64,000 nucleotides of DNA from the NCBI GenBank assembly GCA_035222895.1, contig JAVYIG010006784.1:47808-111807 (forward strand), read 5' to 3'. This document shows, piece after piece, positions 24,470-36,705 of this stretch. Source of the stretch: Strongylocentrotus droebachiensis. Taxonomy: Eukaryota > Echinodermata > Echinoidea > Camarodonta > Strongylocentrotidae. The position numbers were made by a program, and so were the translations under genes. The notes beneath the pieces were generated by a model that worked only from the letters and a program-made list of their open reading frames with translations, did no database searches and was not told the DNA's origin. How positions within the stretch are numbered: the stretch's first letter is position 1; the number at the start of each line of letters is the position of its first letter.

Positions 24470-24650
24470 CTATTCGCAGGCAGCTTTTATCCGCCAAGCC
24501 CAGAAGGAGAGTGCAAGCGAACATTCGTGCTAGGTCACAGGGGCTCGGGCCGCTGGCTCGCATCGTTACGGTTCGGTTGCACCGAGGCTAGGGCAACGAC
24601 CGAATTGTCGCTTCGTACTCGAAAATCGATCCCTTTTCATCATACGAACT
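24470..24650. other. CpG-rich patch
   Basis: GC-rich sequence with repeated CG dinucleotides ('ctcgggccgctggctcgcatcgttacggttcgg'), in contrast to the AT-rich flanks. It could be a promoter or a decayed exon. No hallmark decides. Confidence 0.25.
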
Positions 24651-24909
24651 CACTAATCGTGATATAGACTGATGCGTGACATTATCAAAAGTGATAAAGA
24701 CCTCGTTTAATAGATTTCATTTGTCAGTTTTGATGACGTAAGCTATTTTATGTTACTTCTATCAAATCACCCTGTTCTCTGTCCCATTTTAGTTCTATTG
24801 TCTGGTGCAATTTTGTTTCTAATATAGTTAATTGTTATGGATTATAATGTTTATACGCTGACAGTTTTATCACAATCTAGTGTTCTAATTAATAATCATA
24901 CCCTTTTTC

Positions 24910-24911
<2 letters not shown>

Positions 24912-24951
<40 letters not shown>

Positions 24952-25012
24952 TCCTCTCTCTCTCTTTCTCTCTTCCTCTCTCTCTCCCTCCCTCTCTCTC
25001 TTTCTTTCTCTG
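24912..25012 (+). repeat. CT microsatellite
   Basis: (CT)n with TTTC and TTCC interruptions over about 100 bp. Confidence 0.95.
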
Positions 25013-25569
25013 AATCATTGCATCCGTTATATGGCTTTGAGACAAAATTATAATACTTCGAGTAGTCGTGGATCAAATTGCGATCCTCATTTTACAATCA
25101 GATGGGAATTACCATGCGATTATAAATACTTATATCATACCATTTAAACAAATATTTAACAGAATAAATGAATAAGTTTTTCATCTACTTTTTAAAGAGA
25201 AGGTTGAGTTCTGGGAAGAGGTGAAAAATAATCTGTGAGCGTTATCATTCTTATTATGCAAGTTTGGAAGAACATCAGATAAGACATGTTCCCTGAAAAG
25301 CATGGCTCTTCAAATGCCTTTATATTCTAAATATGTCATGCAACTCGTAAAACTCGGGGGGTAGGTTTTTTACGCCACGTGTTCGTGTAGTCCCATATAC
25401 ATCTTTCTGTGTACAGTGTTTGTAACTTTACCAATACTTTGCCAAATTTCTTATCATTTTGATGATTCCAGAACCTTGCAATACACACAAATTCTTATAT
25501 GCTAGATGATCAACCTTTTCTGGTCGATTTCACACCGTTTCTTTCACAATGCAATCGCATGACCAGAAC

Positions 25570-27265
25570 TCAACTTCATCTTTAACTGTGCATTCTTCCG
25601 CCTTTTTTGTTCTCCAATGCTGCAGTTTAATAAAAATAGTAGGAATGGAACTTTTGACAATCTTATTATCGAGTACTTCCACCTTGAGTCCGTTATTGTA
25701 ACATTCCATAGTATCATCAATTATAGTTGAGGAACTTTACCATAATCAAGACCATCATCATTTTCAAACTCAAAAAATACCTTTGATATGCATGGAGGGA
25801 TCATTTCGGTCTTGTAAAGTTTCTGTCAACTTCATGACAACTGCTTTTAACATCAAAAAAATAAAGTTTTATTTTTACCTGTAAAAAATACGCGAAAAGT
25901 CTGAAATATCATTAAAATACTACCTAAAATTTTCTTCTATGAATTTTCCCCTCCTTGCTAGGCATTCTGTTATGACACTCGAAAAAAGAAAAAAAGTATA
26001 ATGTAAATGACACACCAATTCTTTTGGCGTCTAGCCATTTAAAAACAACTGCGTTTTGATCTAATATGTCAATAATTTTACGTATTCCTTTCTCAAACAA
26101 GGCACATTTAAAAACTGATTTAGTATTAAAAATGATTTCCTTGTCATTCCAAATTTTCTGGTTGCTTGTAGCATGTTTTTCAGATTTTATTTTTTTAAGA
26201 CGGTCAGGTGGTTAAAATACCAATGTATAACTGAGGCATTAATAGGGACTTTTAGATTTGCACGTCGACATAGTGGACTGCTACGCATGACGTCCTTTAA
26301 GGCATGTCATAGGATGTCACAGTGCCTTAAAAGGACGTCACGCGTAGCAGTCCACTATGACGACGTGCAAATCTAAAAGTCCCTATTTTTGGCTGGAAAG
26401 CGTCAATGTCATGATTACAAAATAAAACGAAATGCTAATACCAAAAGGACCTAATAGATTCGATACAATTATACTTGTCCAACCTTTGGATTTGGAAGCA
26501 AAGTATCTTGTTACCCATTTCACGTTCTAGGCCTGTATCACTGACTTTATGCCACGATTTTCAATCCCCTTTCCCAATGGTATTTAATTAGTATGTCTTG
26601 CTTTATTCTGTTAAATGACACAGCTTTCTAAGTCTGTTAAGAGCGCCTGAATATAATTTATACACTTAGAACCGGAATTAAAAGAGGTCAATATTTTAAG
26701 GAGAAAAGAGATGATTAAGTGAGTCAAATGCTTTTTGGAAATCCAGACAGATAATGACATCAGGCAGACTTTTCAGTCTGGTATTAAATGATATATCCAT
26801 AATCGGTCGGATTGCCTCTCCAATGTTTCGTTTCTTAAACAAAACTAATGGAATTTATTGGGTCATCCAAAGCCTTCTTCATCTTCTCAGCTAAGACCTT
26901 TTGAGGCAATATTAATATCTACATTAATCAAATAATTGGGTCGATCATTTTCAAAACATATTTTTGTCTTGACCTATTTTATTTCTGCTATCAAAGTAAT
27001 GATGCTTTGCCTTTGAAATGTTGGTATGTAACCCCTTTTTTTTAACTATAGATCAAAACTTTATTGAGTAAATCCATCCAGCTTATTCCAAAACCATTAA
27101 TAGAATTTCACAGAAAACCCGTAACTCCATGTAGGGGTCTTATTTTGTGCTTTAGTATATACTTCTCAAGTCATTTCACTTTCAAATTTGTGACGGATAT
27201 CTGGCTAAAACAGTTTAGAATATTCCTTTCATTGTTAACATCAGCGTTCACATTTTAAAACAACG
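25570..27265 (-). pseudogene. Decayed LINE ORF2 (reverse transcriptase and C-terminal part)
   Basis: Reading the minus strand from about 27265 downward through several frames recovers a non-LTR reverse transcriptase in order. First come FSVKFY and WFWNKLDGF (about 27090-27150), then ITLIAEIK and RPNYLINVDINIASK, then VLAEKMKKALDD (about 26860-26900). RNIGEAIRPIMDIS follows at about 26790-26830, then LDFQKAFDSL at about 26717-26746, which is the conserved block carrying the first catalytic Asp. LTDLESCVI follows near 26630. Beyond the nested hairpin element, IWNDKEIIFNTKSVF and LFEKGIRKIIDIL (about 26030-26150) match the C-terminal region of L1/Tx1-like ORF2 proteins. The copy has many stops and frameshifts and appears to lack a middle section. 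It is a dead fragment with no 5' end or endonuclease seen. Confidence 0.75.
26241..26387. mobile_element. 147-bp hairpin element nested in the LINE
   Basis: Both arms of about 70 bp are near-perfect reverse complements: AATAGGGACTTTTAGATTTG at the left, its complement ending at 26387. The arms contain GCACGTCG, TAGTGGACTGCTACG and GACGTCCTTTAAGGC. Foldback structure, no gene. It splits the LINE reading frame. Confidence 0.75.
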
Positions 27266-27365
27266 TTCATATTGTTCAAGCAATGAATATTAGAGCGTGC
27301 TTTATTGAATTTTTCTAATTTTGAGAAAAACTTCGTACTTTTTCCTATATTACTTCAATATATAA

Positions 27366-27519
27366 AATTCAATTCAATTAAATTCAAATTTATTTTCAAG
27401 AGTATACTTTTTGTTGTCCTCCTTTTCTTGTTCAAATGTAACTATTTACGAATGCACAATCTGATGTTTTATTTGATGTTCAAGAATAATATGATTTTGA
27501 ATCGAATCGAATTGAATTG
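27366..27519 (+). mobile_element. Short insert bounded by AATTC repeats, LINE-tail-like
   Basis: It begins AATTCAATTCAATTAAATTC and ends TTGAATCGAATCGAATTGAA. The right end resembles the TTGAA tail near 1957. Interior is AT-rich and non-coding. Confidence 0.4.
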
Positions 27520-28084
27520 AATCTAATCAGCTCTCGATCTATCATAAAGACTTTTCACCTTGATATTCATATATGTTTTAAATGCATCTTTAACTTTTAT
27601 ATTTGCCTCAGTGTGATTTGTACCTTCTTCATCTAGGCGTTTTACTAGGAGATTAAGTTTCTTTAAACATCATCAAAATGTTTGTTTATTCTTATTTTTT
27701 TATATATTTATATATATATTTATTTTTTTCTTTCTGTATCTACACGAAAAAAGGGCGGTTATCATATTTGAATGTGCAAGTATTTTGTTAATTGAATTGT
27801 TGATATTTTTGTATACTTATTGATAATTTCGGATCTTTGCTCTCCCTCTCTACACGCAAAAAACTGAGGTGCTAAATGTTGGGTGCTGAGTGAGATTCTG
27901 CACTTGAAGTGCCAAAATCAGCACTTGAAGTGCCAAAATCAGCACTTGACGGGTTAACTTTAACAAGGAAACCGAAACGTGCTGAATATTTGAGTGCTGA
28001 AAACGAGTGCTATAATATGCAGCACTTAACATGAGTGCTGACTGCATAACCTGATCTGATTGGTCGGTTAGTATAATAGCTGTT

Positions 28085-28325
28085 ACCTTGTGAATATTTG
28101 TTTTTGAATCAAATTCAGCTAAGAGATTCTTACATTCTTCATTCTCCAGGTCAATACCCAAGGCCTCAAAAGTCTGAATAACTTTGCTCCTTAAACTGTC
28201 AACAACATCAGTATTCAAAGCTGTTGCAGCAGATAACACTCTGTTTGTCATAGCATGGGTCATGTTGGTGTTTGATAAAAGAGAACCAATGAAAAATGCA
28301 GCTGGTCTCACTATGAACATGACAG
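28085..28325 (-). pseudogene. Second coding segment of the zinc-finger element
   Basis: The minus-strand frame reads RPAAFFIGSLLSNTNMTHAM, then VVDSLRSKVIQTFEALGID and LLAEFDSKTNIHK. A donor-like AAG|GTAACA follows at about 28085. The pattern (hydrophobic start, polar 'NM-T-H-A' turn, two amphipathic stretches ending near LGID) matches the segment that follows the finger in this protein family as I know it. The upstream side is destroyed by the palindrome. Confidence 0.45.
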
Positions 28326-28541
28326 ACAATGAAAGCGGACAAAATATACAGTTCCTCAGGTAGACAAAGGAACATCCCTTGACTGCTATTATGTAAAATG
28401 TGTAGAACAGGTGAATATGCATGTGACACCTGTTCTACACATTTTTACATAATAGCAGTGAAGGGATGTTCCTTTGTCTACCTAAGGAACTGTATATTTT
28501 GTCCGCTTTCATTGTCTGTCATATTCATAGTGTCTTGTACT
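28311..28541. repeat. Long palindrome inside the zinc-finger element
   Basis: About 115 bp from 28311 is repeated in reverse complement up to about 28541 with only a few differences, with almost no spacer at about 28425. The left arm contains GACAGACAATGAAAGCGGAC and the right arm GTCCGCTTTCATTGTCTGTC. It can fold into a near-perfect hairpin and looks like an inverted duplication of the start of the second exon. Confidence 0.85.
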
Positions 28542-28859
28542 GTCATTATGCATTGCTCCATCTTGTTCTTGTAGTAGGCCTATCCTATCATCATCATCAT
28601 CAAATGCATCATCTGCTGCAGGATTATGCACTTCACCAACAGCAACACCCAAATCAGCATCAACTAGACCCTCCATACCCTGTACAACTTCAGGTTCAGG
28701 TTCTTCTTGTGGATGTTGGTTTAATAAATGTTTCCTGTAAGAGTTGAAAGTGGTAAATGACGAAGGACATCCACCTTGACCACATACCAAATGTAGATGG
28801 GGCATGTCAAACAACGCATGAGTTAGCACTTGCACAAGGGCTATTCTGCTAGCACCCAA
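28509..28859 (-). pseudogene. C2H2 zinc-finger exon of the 27.9-29.3 kb element
   Basis: This 116-codon frame includes PHLHLVCGQGGCPSSF followed by TTFNSYRKHLLNQHPQE. The spacing is C-x4-C-x12-H-x4-H, a plausible C2H2 finger with a hydrophobic core. An acidic linker with DDAFDDDDD follows. The frame stops at the left edge inside the palindrome, so the downstream part is disrupted. It was probably the first coding exon of the element-encoded protein and is now likely non-functional. Confidence 0.5.
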
Positions 28860-28879
28860 AAGAGAGCAAAACTTGGCAC

Positions 28880-29254
28880 TTTAAGTGCTAAATCAGTCAG
28901 CTCCTTTGGGTGCTAGCAAAGTAGCCCGGGTGCAAGTGCTAACTCAGCACTTCGAGTGCAGTCACTATGCGAGCTCCTAAAAAGTACTAAAATTTAATCT
29001 TTAAGTGCTAAATCAGTCAGCTCCTTTGGGTGCTAGCAAAGTAGCCCGGGTGCAAGTGCTAAATCAGCACTTCGAGTGCAGTCACTATGCGAGCTCCTAA
29101 AAAGTGCTAAAATTGAATCTTTAAGTGCTAAATCAGTCAGCTCCTTTGGGTGCTAGCAAAGTAGCCCGGGTGCAAGTGCTAAATCAGCACTTCGAGTGCA
29201 GTCACTATGCGAGCTCCTAAAAAGTGCTAAAATTGAATCTTTAAGTGCTAAATT
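28880..29254. repeat. 120-bp tandem repeat, about 3.1 copies
   Basis: Units start at about 28880, 29000 and 29120 with a period of exactly 120 bp and only a few substitutions. Each carries TTAAGTGCTAAATCAGTCAG, GTAGCCCGGGTGC and CAGTCACTATGCGAGCTC. The unit is itself built from variants of AGTGCTAAAT/GCACTT, the motif at the element ends. Confidence 0.9.
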
Positions 29255-29597
29255 TAGCACTTTTTTTTTTTGAGTGTATTGCTTCTCCTTTTCTGCTTAT
29301 ACTGTATCCTGACATCATATATTTTCACAATTAGTGTGAACCCGACTACAGACGACCCAGACCTATAGGCCTTGTCTGGTGTAAACAGTGCCCATCTCCA
29401 TATCATTTAGAGCGGAGTCCCTCACCTCTTCCCATACACACAAGAGTGCTTTTGTCAAGCATCGAGACGAGGCACATGTACTCTTTATATCCATAAATAT
29501 CATTATCTGGAAGCGGGGGAGAAAAAATGCATTTCGCATGGAATACTCATTTGGGTTTTACAATTTAGGATTGCCTCGATATCGAATTAAAAGAGCT

Positions 29598-30130
29598 GAG
29601 AATAAAGAGAGAGGGAGAGAGAGGGAGATCAGTGCCAGAGATCTGGCAGGGTAAATGGCCTCGGTAATGGGGGGTAAGAGAGAGAGAGAGAGGGAGAGAG
29701 AGAGATGAGGGGAGGATGTGTAGGGGGAAGGATGGTGAGAGATAGAAAGACAGAAAACATAGGGTGAGAAGGAAATGATTACGTAGAGAGACAACCGACG
29801 GAGACAGACACAGTGCAACGGAGAGAAGAGGTGGACGAGGGGCGAAGGGGGGGGGGGGGGGTAAGAGAAATGGACACACAAACAAGATACAAAGGCAGAC
29901 AGACAGACAAAATGTGTGACATAGGGGAGGGGGGTCAGAGTTTATGAGTAGAACAAAAAGATGACTGACAGAGAAGAAGAAGAAGAAGAAGAAGAAAATG
30001 AGAGGGAGGTTGAAAACTTAAAGCAATAATTAAGTTGAAGATAATTAGGTTTTGAGAGAACAAACAAAAAGAGAGAGAAGGACAAAAGAGACAGACATAT
30101 AAAGAGTAAAGACATTAAAGAGAGCAAGAT
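29598..30130 (+). repeat. GA-rich low-complexity region
   Basis: Repeated GAGA, GGAG and AGAA units with a G run (29847-29861). The ~107-codon minus-strand frames here are pyrimidine-strand artefacts. Confidence 0.85.
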
Positions 30131-30785
30131 AGCGAGAAAGGGAACGAGGAAATACGAAGTGAGTTGCAGACAATCATAATGAACAGAAAAGCAAACCTAC
30201 AGAGAAAATTGTCATTAAATGAGCTGAGGTGGTGATGGGTGTACGAAATGAGGTTAATACCCTATGCCTAATGATTGTAATGGTGGAGGAGGGGGAGAGA
30301 AGGATGCGTGCTGAGGATGGATAATGACACTAAGAAACAATAGGATATGGATGTCAGGGGCACTCTATACCAGTTACCGGGGAAAATATGAAGAAAGTAA
30401 TACCTGGAAGCAAGTCAATCACAGACAAATATTCTAGAAGATAACGATGAACAGAAAGAGTGAAAATACAGAAATGTTAATCAATAATTTTTATTCCCAA
30501 ATCAAAATTTTAAAAATGACCAACTATACACTAACTATCAAAAGATACATACAAAGTATTTTTAAAAGTAAGATGTAATGATATATATATATATGGGTTG
30601 ATACATAATAAGAGGAATAAAATGGAACATCCTTGAAAGCCTGTTGAGGCTTGACAAGTTGATGGACCTGAAAATTGGCAATAACAGCAATAACAAAAGG
30701 TGGAGACAAAGTAAGGAAGTACCTATAGCTGTCAGGGACAGAACTTAGTATTGAAAATTAATGATAACAAATTGTAGGTGGATTA
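30131..30785. other. AT-rich spacer
   Basis: A short AT repeat (30579-30592). No feature supported. Confidence 0.4.
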
Positions 30786-31142
30786 ATATTGAGAGAGGGA
30801 TAGATAGGTGAACCGAGGTGAGTAGATTAATACATGGACAGACATACAGACATACAGACAGACAGAACGATGTAGAGATAAAGATAGATATGAATAGATA
30901 GACAAATAGATAGACAGACATACAGAACGATAGATAGGTAGACAGACATAGATAGGCAGACATAATTATATAAATATACATATAGATATATAAATAAATA
31001 GATAGATAAATAGATAGATACATCAAATAGATAGATAGACAGACAGACAGACAAAACGATATATAGAAAGATAGATAGATAGATAGAGAGATAGATAGAG
31101 ATAGGTAGAAGTCATACGTACATACATCAGGCATAGATAGAT
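30786..31142 (+). repeat. GATA/GACA tetranucleotide repeat
   Basis: Interspersed GATA, GACA and CATA units over 350 bp. The 165-codon Tyr/Leu/Ser minus-strand frame is produced by the repeat. Confidence 0.9.
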
Positions 31143-32176
31143 AGAATGGAAAGGACCACAAAGGGAGACAAAATAATCTTGAATAACATGACAATATCCA
31201 GATAATGGTTAAGAGATGTGAAAAACATGTATCGCTGTACAAAATTATGCCAGTTTCGATATATTTTCATAATAAATCATTAATGTTGTCGCATTTCTCA
31301 AAACACACACGCCAAACGTGACAATATTTAGGGAATGTACGATGTTCTTCTATTGATACACAAGGACAATCTATTTTTACCCCTTCACTTCAGACAAGTA
31401 TGTGGTTATAAACAGGAACAGTATACAGTGCATGAACGGAAGCGAATAAAAAGTAATAAAGGACTCAATTTAATCATAGTTATTATTCCAACTGAGGAGG
31501 TGAAGAAAGAAAAAGTGCAGTAGTAGATCCATGTACGACTGCAGTCATCCTTGTGGGATATGTATATAGCAGAACGGCGGGGTAATATTTAGCGGCTTCT
31601 TTTAATTGCGCGCCAAAAAAAATCGTCTGCATAGTGCAAAATAACAAAAACACTTGATTTAACATGCAGGTCTAGAAAATGATATCCACGTCCGTGTCTG
31701 CAGACAACGAGAATACATAAATATGATAATATTGTGATACATTTGTTGACGTTTTAAATTGTAAGAAGGGGGGGGGCGTCCAGATACAACAAAGGCTGTC
31801 TGACAAAAATGATAATACTCATTCAAAACACCTCGGTGGGCAATAGCAGAAATTAATAGACCAAACCATAGCGCAAAATAAGCAGCTGTGACCACGTGAC
31901 CACAGCAAATGGCGCTGTTATCGAGAGTGCCTGATGTCACTGACCACGGCTGTTTTTATTCGCGTTTGGGGAATAAAAGGAATCACAATCAGCATAATTG
32001 ATTGTATTTAGAGGTTCTTGACAGTGTACACTGTGTTCGGGGAGATTAGGGGGGAAATTGGACTGTGAAATTGACTTTGCGCGTGCACACTTTTAGACTA
32101 ATCAAAGCCGTAATGGCAAAATGAAACGGCTTTGGAATACATTGAAATCACAATAGCGGTTTAATAATCATCAAAG
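31143..32176. other. Spacer without recognised features
   Basis: Moderately GC-richer at about 31840-32100, with no open frame or splice pattern that stands out. Confidence 0.4.
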
Positions 32177-32222
32177 TTGTACCCCCCCCCCCCCCCCCTC
32201 TCTCTCTCTCTCTCACTCTCTT

Positions 32223-32254
<32 letters not shown>

Positions 32255-32265
32255 TCTCTCTCCCC
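32177..32265 (+). repeat. Poly-C followed by CT microsatellite
   Basis: About 18 C residues, then (CT)n to about 32263. Confidence 0.95.
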
Positions 32266-34720
32266 ATCTATTTTTCTCCCTAAATCTTTTTGAGATCGTA
32301 GAGTCCAAGTGTCGCTTATTTTAATAAAATGACAGTTATTATAAGAGTTTGATTTTATCCCGTACATAGTATATTCACTGAATGATCTATTAATAGAATT
32401 TCGTACATGAATAGAGTCAGTTATCTGTTTTTGCTGCTTTTCTTTCTTCATGATTTACATCCTGTTATCTGTGGTATAAATCTTATCTTCCTCTCTTTTT
32501 CAAATCTCCATAATTTATAACGTTTTCTCTCTCTCCCTCCCTCCCCCCTCTCTCTCTCTGTCTTTATCTCTTCCATCAATCTTGTTGGTCCATTGTGTCA
32601 TTTTGTTTGTGTTCAAGCAGGTATACCTCAAAGGGAAAGTCCAATCCCCACCCCTCCCCCCCCCTAAAAAAATTAAATTAAATTTAAAAAAATGATAATA
32701 AAAGGGGGTCATGAAACTTTTTGGGGTGTTTAATTATTACATTAACGATCTCACACAAGCAAAAGGAGAAAAGAAAAGAATAAATTTATTTATAAAAAAA
32801 GGGGGTTCGGACTAGTTAGTAAATCTGCCGTACTTCTCTTTATTGTACTTTGTGTACTATTCCTCCGACCACACGTACTTATGTTGTTTCGGGGTTTTTG
32901 TTATTGTTTGTTGGTTTATCTGGTTTTTGTTTCTTTTTGGGCCGGGGATGGTTTTGCTAATTGTGTCGGTTGTTTTGTTTTGTTTTGTTGATCGTTTGAT
33001 TGCTTGTTTTTTGTTTTTTCTTCAAGTGAGTTTTAATACAGAGGCACTTTGTGGGGGCCTGGGGGGGGGGGGGGGGGGGGCACGCTCACCTTTCGTTCTT
33101 GTTGTTGTGTTAATTACACAATCGTAACAACTTTCGTAAGATGAACTCTATAGCGATTTCTATACGTTCTATTACGTAATACGTCATTGTCAAAGTCGCA
33201 CAGTTCACTGGGTGACGCACAGTTGAAATTTGAAATTGATTTTTTTTCTTTTTCGAAAGCAGTTGCGATCGTATTCCATGTTGTTGTGTCTACATGTCTA
33301 CATTTACACTAAATAATGTTTGCAGTAGCCATTGTGCCTTTAAATGAAACAGCTATCCGTGTAATTCAACTCAACATTAAAGAAAAATTTAAAAAAACAT
33401 CAACGAAATCACTTGTGTCTCTTAAATTATTATGCGGGAATAGATCATTCAGTTTTCTAAAGGTTATTTTATTATAAAGGCTACTCGGTTGACGTCTTAT
33501 ATCAATATCATATATATTCTATATTACCATTTTTAATTACATAGTCTTGTCAATTAGTATTGGCACTCTAATTCAATACAAGAAAATAGATTAATAACGA
33601 ATTTTGTCGTTAATATTTTGTCCGTCTGGAAAAAGTCGTTCCCATTTTGAAATCGTGGAAAAGTTTGTTGGCAATATTGTTTTATTTCTTTTCTTTAAAG
33701 GAATCAAAGTTGGACTTATGAGTGGGTGAAAATGATGAATCTTCAAGCAAATTGCTACCGAAAATCACTAAAATAAGCAATTGCTTCAATACGTCACACT
33801 AAATGACTTTCATTTAGCATGAAAGCATATGTATACGATTGAATCACGAGTGAGAAACCTCATAAAGTGTTTATTGATCGGCTATATTTCAAAGACAAAA
33901 TAAGGCGTACTATATAGGACAACGTGGAGGTGGGAACGGAACTAAAATATTAGATTAAAGGGAAAATACTAAAATTGCGAGAAAGAAAATTGCAAATAAG
34001 AAAACATCGTCATCTGATTATGGATAAAGAGGAGATAAAAGAAAATAAGGAAACAAAGAATGGAGTTTAAATTTTGAGTGCAAAATAGGACAGTTAAGAG
34101 ATTATAATTTTAAAAATACATGGAAAGAAAGAAATATGCTGAATGTTAACCGCGAATGTCACATAGGCCTATACATGCATGTCGAAGATGTCGTGTGTCA
34201 GTAAACAAATATGAAATGGGCACCAACGAAACAGAACGAATGAAACAGAATAATAAAATGCATTAATAAAACGAAATGATAAAAACAGAAACAAATATTA
34301 AATAAAGTAATGAAAACAAGAAAAAACACTGTTTAGGAGAAAAATATGAAAATGAAAATGAAAGACAAGGAGTATTGAGGTAGAGTGAGAGAATGATTGC
34401 ATTGCAGTATGAAATATGATTTTTTTTTCTTCATACTTGAGAGGGTATGTACATTCTAAAGCGTTTCAGAAATTAAAGAAAAACAAAGTTCAAGAACAAA
34501 AGAGCAGAACGGGAAATGGCAGGCTGTGAAATGGCCCTAGTACTGACCCACACGTACTGCTTTCCCCTTGAACCATGGAAGAAAAATATTTCCATCAAAG
34601 ATAGGCCAAGAAATTTACAAAAATTTTGCTGAGTATATCAAACTCTTGAAAGGTGCTACATTTGACATTTTGAGGGATGTGGAAAGATATCAATCAAACG
34701 TGGACTTGACTCAGTGAAAA
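32266..34720. other. AT-rich stretch, no gene
   Basis: CT tract at 32526-32562, T-rich DNA at 32880-33020, G run at 33061-33080. No transposon ends recognised. Confidence 0.4.
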
Positions 34721-34867
34721 AAATACACGGGGGCTCGGGGCGAATTAGCCCCCGAAATGCCCAAAAGAGCCACAGAAAGTCATAAAAGAGCCCCCAAAAT
34801 TTGCATAGAGTTCAATGCAAAACAAATTAAAGAGTGTTATATTCATGCAAGCAAACTTGAAAAGTAA
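34721..34867 (+). repeat. Dispersed repeat, copy 2
   Basis: Close match to 561-730 in the same orientation: CGGGGGCTCGGGGCGAATTA, 'cataaaagagcccccaaaatttgcatagag'. It stops after 'gcaaacttgaaaagtaa'. Confidence 0.6.
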
Positions 34868-36705
34868 CGTGGAAATGATAAACGCTAAATGGAATATTTT
34901 TCAAAAATAAAAAATGAAAGATTATTACTATCGCATTCTGGTTCGATTGTATATTGCTATGAATACCGAGAGTGGGGGGGGGGGGGGGGTAAGAAAGCTA
35001 TCGAAGCCAGAATCTTTGTATCAAAACTTGACATCTATATGATTTGGCCTTAAATGCGTCATATCTGTTTTTTCTCTTTTTAACATTTAAGGTAGAATAA
35101 TATTCAATAACTTAGATTTGAAATTATTGCAGAACAGTTCTTCCCTCGTCTCCTCCTTCTCCTTCGCCTCTTTTTACCGTGTCTTTATCTTCTTATCCTC
35201 CTCTCATCATCCTCTCCTACTGTTTATTCCTTTTCTATTGTCTATTTCTACTATTCCCATCTTACCTCTCCAATTTTTGTTCTTATTTTCCCGTCCTTCT
35301 TCTCTCTCTCTTTTCATCCCCATCTTCTTCTACTCCATTTACTTCCATTTATTCTTCTCGTCCTCTGTATGCATGTCCCTAAAAATTTCTTTCCATCGCA
35401 CTCCTCTCCCCCAACCTTTACCCCATCTCCCCCTTCTACATCTCCAGTTCTCCCCCCCCCCCCCCTCTTCTTCTTTTCCTCCATCATTATCTCCCTACTT
35501 TCATCCACTTACTCTGTACCATTGTCTTACAATGATTACCATATTTCATTTATCCTGTTTATAAAGGAATGAAAATAGCTTTACCGAGTTCGATGCCTCC
35601 ACTTATCGGGATAATCCACTTGGAAATCATGAAAGGGGAACGGGGGTGCCGCGGTAGAAATGTTTCTAATAAAGAGGAGAGGGAGGGTTTCCATATAATG
35701 ATATATACTCCAATGTTCATCGACACTGCTTTAAAAACATCGTCAGATTTTAAAAGATCCCTTTCACAAAATTCTCAAACCATTTAAAGTATTGTACTAT
35801 TAGGAAAATACATTTCAACCACAGTTATATATATTTTTTGTTACATCCCCCGCCCTCCCTCCCTTCGTCCGCCCATTAGTCTCGAGCGACGCCCCTAGAC
35901 GAGACACAATGTCTGTGGTTTCTTACGCATAGCTTATGTAATACATAATAAAGTAGAATGGTTGCTTATAACATTCATGTGAAAAGCAGTATAGTCGGAT
36001 AAATTGAGAGACTGCGGATGAGAAGGGGAGTAGTTCAACGAATGACGCTGCTGCTATTTTGAATACGTCTGCGAAATAGACAATCACAACGTAAACAAAT
36101 TCCATTCGGATGCCTTGCGCGAGGAGACACTGATTTCTCTCCCGATTGTTGAACTCTCCGGTTGTCACCCGAGCGTTCAACCTCCTACTCGACCAAGGCG
36201 CCTTTTGACAATTACGTGCATGATCACGACGTCGCTTATCCCCCTGATAACGATCAAATTTGAAGGCTTTAAGGCTTTACATTATAAATCTTGGTAGAAA
36301 CTACGTTTTATGTAGATTTGTGTTACAAGTAGTTTTCCCTGTTAGAGAAATGGAGATAGGAGAAACGTATTTTGCAGATGATTTACAAATCGGAAGTTCG
36401 ATATTCAAGTTCAGACCGAGCTAACACAGAATAAAATAGGCCCATTTGATTCTTCAAAGATATTGAATATCGAATAAAATATGTATTAAATGCGTGTCCA
36501 GCTTAGCACTCATTGTATTCGAAGGCAGTATTATAACCCGTTTATCAAGGTCTGTAATCTTGGCAATGTATGTCTTTGTTTCTGTCCTTTTGCCTACGCC
36601 CCAAAAATGTTTCGAAGACATCAGTGTAAAATATCAATTTATATTGAAATGATGTCCTGTTGACATCATTTCAACTCCAAACTAAAGCATACCACCTCCC
36701 CACCC
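34868..36705. other. Pyrimidine-rich then mixed DNA
   Basis: G run at 34974-34989 and a CT-rich tract at about 35140-35500 (long frames here are low-complexity). A short perfect 11-bp hairpin lies at about 36646-36673. No gene. Confidence 0.4.

Larger units (their letters stand above)
27851..29278 (-). mobile_element. Decayed DNA transposon with C2H2-finger protein, palindrome and 120-bp repeats
   Basis: The ends are imperfect inverted repeats: TACACGCAAAAAACT at 27851 and the complement of TACACTCAAAAAAA ending at 29278. Both are followed by GTGCTAAAT-type motifs that recur all through the element. On the minus strand it carries a C2H2 zinc finger (28509-28859) and a second exon-like segment (about 28085-28325). 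Between them lies a long palindrome, and near the right end a 120-bp tandem repeat. The combination resembles a recurrent animal protein with an N-terminal finger and a downstream 'AA-F-L-L-x-L-x(7)-T/S-x-A' segment found in many gene-like copies in fish and marine invertebrates. Transposon status is inferred from the TIRs. No clear target duplication is seen. Confidence 0.6.

Noticed and set aside
28880..29254. Regular 120-bp repeats considered as a CRISPR-like array
   Set aside because: The whole unit repeats without variable spacers, and the context is an animal transposon.
30745..31242. 165-codon Tyr/Leu/Ser frame on the minus strand
   Set aside because: Encoded entirely by GATA/GACA repeats.
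35118..35564. 148-codon plus-strand frame
   Set aside because: Pyrimidine-rich low complexity; Ser/Leu/Pro/Phe only.
36646..36673. Perfect short hairpin GAAATGATGTC / GACATCATTTC
   Set aside because: Stem of about 11 bp with a 5-6 nt loop is too short for a microRNA precursor, and no target or element context was found.
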